A DNA stretch of 64,000 bases from Bdellovibrionales bacterium (GTDB lineage: Bacteria > Bdellovibrionota > Bdellovibrionia > Bdellovibrionales > UBA1609), in the NCBI GenBank assembly GCA_027459485.1, contig DAIDIG010000001.1:186001-250000 (forward strand). Direction: 5' to 3'. Shown one piece after another: positions 62,547-64,000 of this stretch (the first letter of the stretch is position 1; each line of letters begins with the position of its first letter). The translations under genes and the position numbers were made by a program. Below the pieces are notes generated by a model, which did not search any database, had not been told where the DNA came from, and saw only the letters and a list, made by a program, of their open reading frames with translations.

Positions 62547-63809
62547 ATGAAGTTAAAATGTCTAAACATTGTATTGTTAAACTGTATCTTATGCGCATGC
62601 GCGCGTTTACCCATTCATCATGCCGAGCAGGCCTTGCGGTGGACGGCCGTACCGCAGTTGAGTGACGATCAAGATTTTAAAAACCTCGACTTGGCAGTCG
62701 AACGTGATCTTGACGGTCTTAAACAAAAACTCGTGAGTGGGCGCCTCACCATGCGGTTCGGCCCTCGTGTCGTATACACATACGATTACGCCGTTAAACT
62801 TGAAGGTTTACATGAATTGTTGAGTCGGTCGCCGAGCATTGAAGAAGTTAGTAACTACATCCGGCAGAATTTTGATTTTTACCAAGTCTACGGTGACAAG
62901 AGTTGGGGCGATGTTTTCGTGACGGGTTATTACGAACCGATTTTGCAAGGTAACCGCATTAAGACCGCGAAATATTCAGCGCCGATTTTAACCTTGCCGC
63001 GCGACTCGGTAACGGTGAATTTGCGCCCGTTCGCTCATTCTGGCATTTACATGGGGTGCGCGACTCTTGACAGTGCCCGCTGCGTGCAAGAGAGCACGAA
63101 ACACGCCGACCGGTGGCCGGTATTGCACGGTCGAATCATCGGCGCAACAAACGGGCCGAAGCGAGTTGAACCATTTGAGCCGCGCGCCGAAATTGCGACA
63201 TCACCGCTGATTCGCAGTCAGTCGAAAGTCATTGCATGGGTCGACCCGGTTGATGCGTTTTTCTTACAGATTCAAGGCTCGGGCCGCATTGAATTGCCGC
63301 CGGCGAAAGGCCAGCCCAACGAAATTTTTGTAACCTACGCCGGGCAGAACGGATACCCCTACGTGGCCATTGGCAAGTTTGTGACAAGCAAAATCCCCAA
63401 AAATCAAATCACAAAACAAAAGCTGGTTGAGTATATACGATCACTGCCAGAAGCGGATGCCAAAAATTTAATGGATCAAAATCCGAGTTACGTCTTCTTT
63501 GAGAAGATGCCACATGAAGCTCTCACGCGACTCGGGGTTCAAGCGACGGATGGCCGAACCATCGCCACCGACGGACGGTTCTTTACAAAAGGCGCTCTTG
63601 CATTTCTCGAATATCAGCGGCCCGTGAATGGTCATCTGACCCCGGTCGATCGTTTCGTTTTCGATCAAGATACCGGCGGAGCTATTCGCGGCCCCGGTCG
63701 AGTCGATCTCTTCGTCGGCAGCGGCCCGGCCGCCGATCAAGAAAGCGGCGATATGCGCGCGCACGGCCAGCTATTTTATTTGGTACCAAAGAGTTTGGCC
63801 GCTAAATAA
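62547..63809 (+). CDS. mltA: Membrane-bound lytic murein transglycosylase A
   Basis: MltA cuts peptidoglycan between N-acetylmuramic acid and N-acetylglucosamine, forming 1,6-anhydro ends during wall growth. The 420-residue lipoprotein (MKLKCLNIVLLNCILCAC, acylated Cys18) has the MltA core: FVTGYYEPILQGN, LQIQGSGRIELPP and the 3D domain QDTGGAIRGPGRVDLFVGSG, which holds the catalytic Asp. Insertions are few and the length suits the family. A promoter lies very close to the start. Confidence 0.94.
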   Translation: MKLKCLNIVLLNCILCACARLPIHHAEQALRWTAVPQLSDDQDFKNLDLAVERDLDGLKQKLVSGRLTMRFGPRVVYTYDYAVKLEGLHELLSRSPSIEEVSNYIRQNFDFYQVYGDKSWGDVFVTGYYEPILQGNRIKTAKYSAPILTLPRDSVTVNLRPFAHSGIYMGCATLDSARCVQESTKHADRWPVLHGRIIGATNGPKRVEPFEPRAEIATSPLIRSQSKVIAWVDPVDAFFLQIQGSGRIELPPAKGQPNEIFVTYAGQNGYPYVAIGKFVTSKIPKNQITKQKLVEYIRSLPEADAKNLMDQNPSYVFFEKMPHEALTRLGVQATDGRTIATDGRFFTKGALAFLEYQRPVNGHLTPVDRFVFDQDTGGAIRGPGRVDLFVGSGPAADQESGDMRAHGQLFYLVPKSLAAK

Positions 63810-63942
63810 AAATTAAGCGCGCAAACAGGAGCGATTAAGTTGTGCAAACACGAGCGTGCCAGAACTTGGGAGTTAGGCTAGGCTTTCACGGTGGCCAAAC
63901 GGTGGCCTCACGTAGGTTGAGTTGAAACAGGAGGACAACGAG

Positions 63943-64000
63943 ATGTTCAATCGAAGCAAAGTTGCGTCCGCAAATGCGAAAGCAGTTGCGATTTTGGTAG
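63943..64000 (+). CDS. Start of a gene cut by the window edge
   Basis: An AGGAGGACAACGAG ribosome site precedes an ATG at 63943. The 19 codons visible (MFNRSKVASANAKAVAILV) run to the end of the window. It may open a membrane or exported protein, but nothing further can be said. A direct repeat GGTGGCC (63890-63896 and 63901-63907) lies just upstream. Confidence 0.5.
   Translation, partial: MFNRSKVASANAKAVAILV

Noticed and set aside
63890-63907. Direct repeat GGTGGCC before the last gene
   Set aside because: Only two 7-base copies; too short to call an operator.
1-64000. tRNA, rRNA, CRISPR arrays, prophage or intact insertion sequences
   Set aside because: Intergenic regions were read on both strands and no cloverleaf-like, repeat-spacer or transposase-with-ends pattern was seen.

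Overview
The window reads as chromosomal DNA of a free-living, aerobic, heterotrophic Gram-negative bacterium. Evidence for the envelope: signal peptides and lipoboxes are frequent, and there are an outer-membrane TolC-like protein, an OmpA-family lipoprotein and an MltA murein transglycosylase. Evidence for aerobic life: oxygen-dependent HemF, acyl-CoA dehydrogenases and c-type heme motifs. The mix of genes would suit a Bdellovibrionota/Oligoflexia-like or deltaproteobacterial lineage, but that is inference without any database search. No tRNA, rRNA, CRISPR array, prophage or intact insertion sequence was found. Genes are very tightly packed, and many convergent neighbours overlap at their 3' ends.

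Layout. 0-13 kb: end of a sensor kinase, a small lipoprotein, rpmG (bL33), pdxJ, a BFD-type [2Fe-2S] protein, an AT-rich exported protein, a DHH phosphoesterase, greA, an AsmA-like protein, sohB, mutM with an MFS transporter, rpsD and an exported subtilase. 13-22 kb: membrane metallophosphoesterase, an RND pump translationally overlapped with its outer-membrane factor (no adaptor gene beside them), glutaredoxin, an S9 peptidase lipoprotein and crcB. 22-26.5 kb: beta-oxidation (acyl-CoA dehydrogenase, thiolase, FadB-like multienzyme). 26.6-33.7 kb: polyamine uptake potABC divergent from potD, then ilvE-selU-selD, which would make selenophosphate and use it for 2-selenouridine in tRNA. 33.9-36.9 kb: a run of small exported proteins of unknown function plus a diheme lipoprotein. 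36.9-41.7 kb: UbiB-like kinase, hemF, feoAB and an acetyltransferase.

41.8-49.5 kb: a frameshifted exported protein, a large exported glycosidase-like protein ending in a dockerin, then a four-gene operon (exported cysteine protein, c-type heme lipoprotein, CBS protein, membrane-anchored glutamate-synthase-like flavoprotein), a small exported protein and an OmpA lipoprotein. 49.5-56.6 kb: typA, a 397-bp spacer with a decayed reading frame, a nitronate monooxygenase-like protein, a peroxiredoxin with a histone-like Lys-rich tail, an exported tyrosine-phosphatase-like protein coupled to an exported GH15 glucoamylase, and a glutaryl-CoA dehydrogenase. 56.6-64 kb: a fused alpha/beta 2-oxoacid dehydrogenase E1 translationally coupled to a FabD-like acyltransferase, three cell-envelope proteins, mltA and the start of a further gene.

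Most promising for new biology: the E1-fusion/FabD-like pair, the phosphatase/glucoamylase pair, the 44.3-48.2 kb operon, the dockerin-bearing glycosidase with the nested inverted repeat upstream of it, and the cluster of small exported proteins at 34-37 kb.
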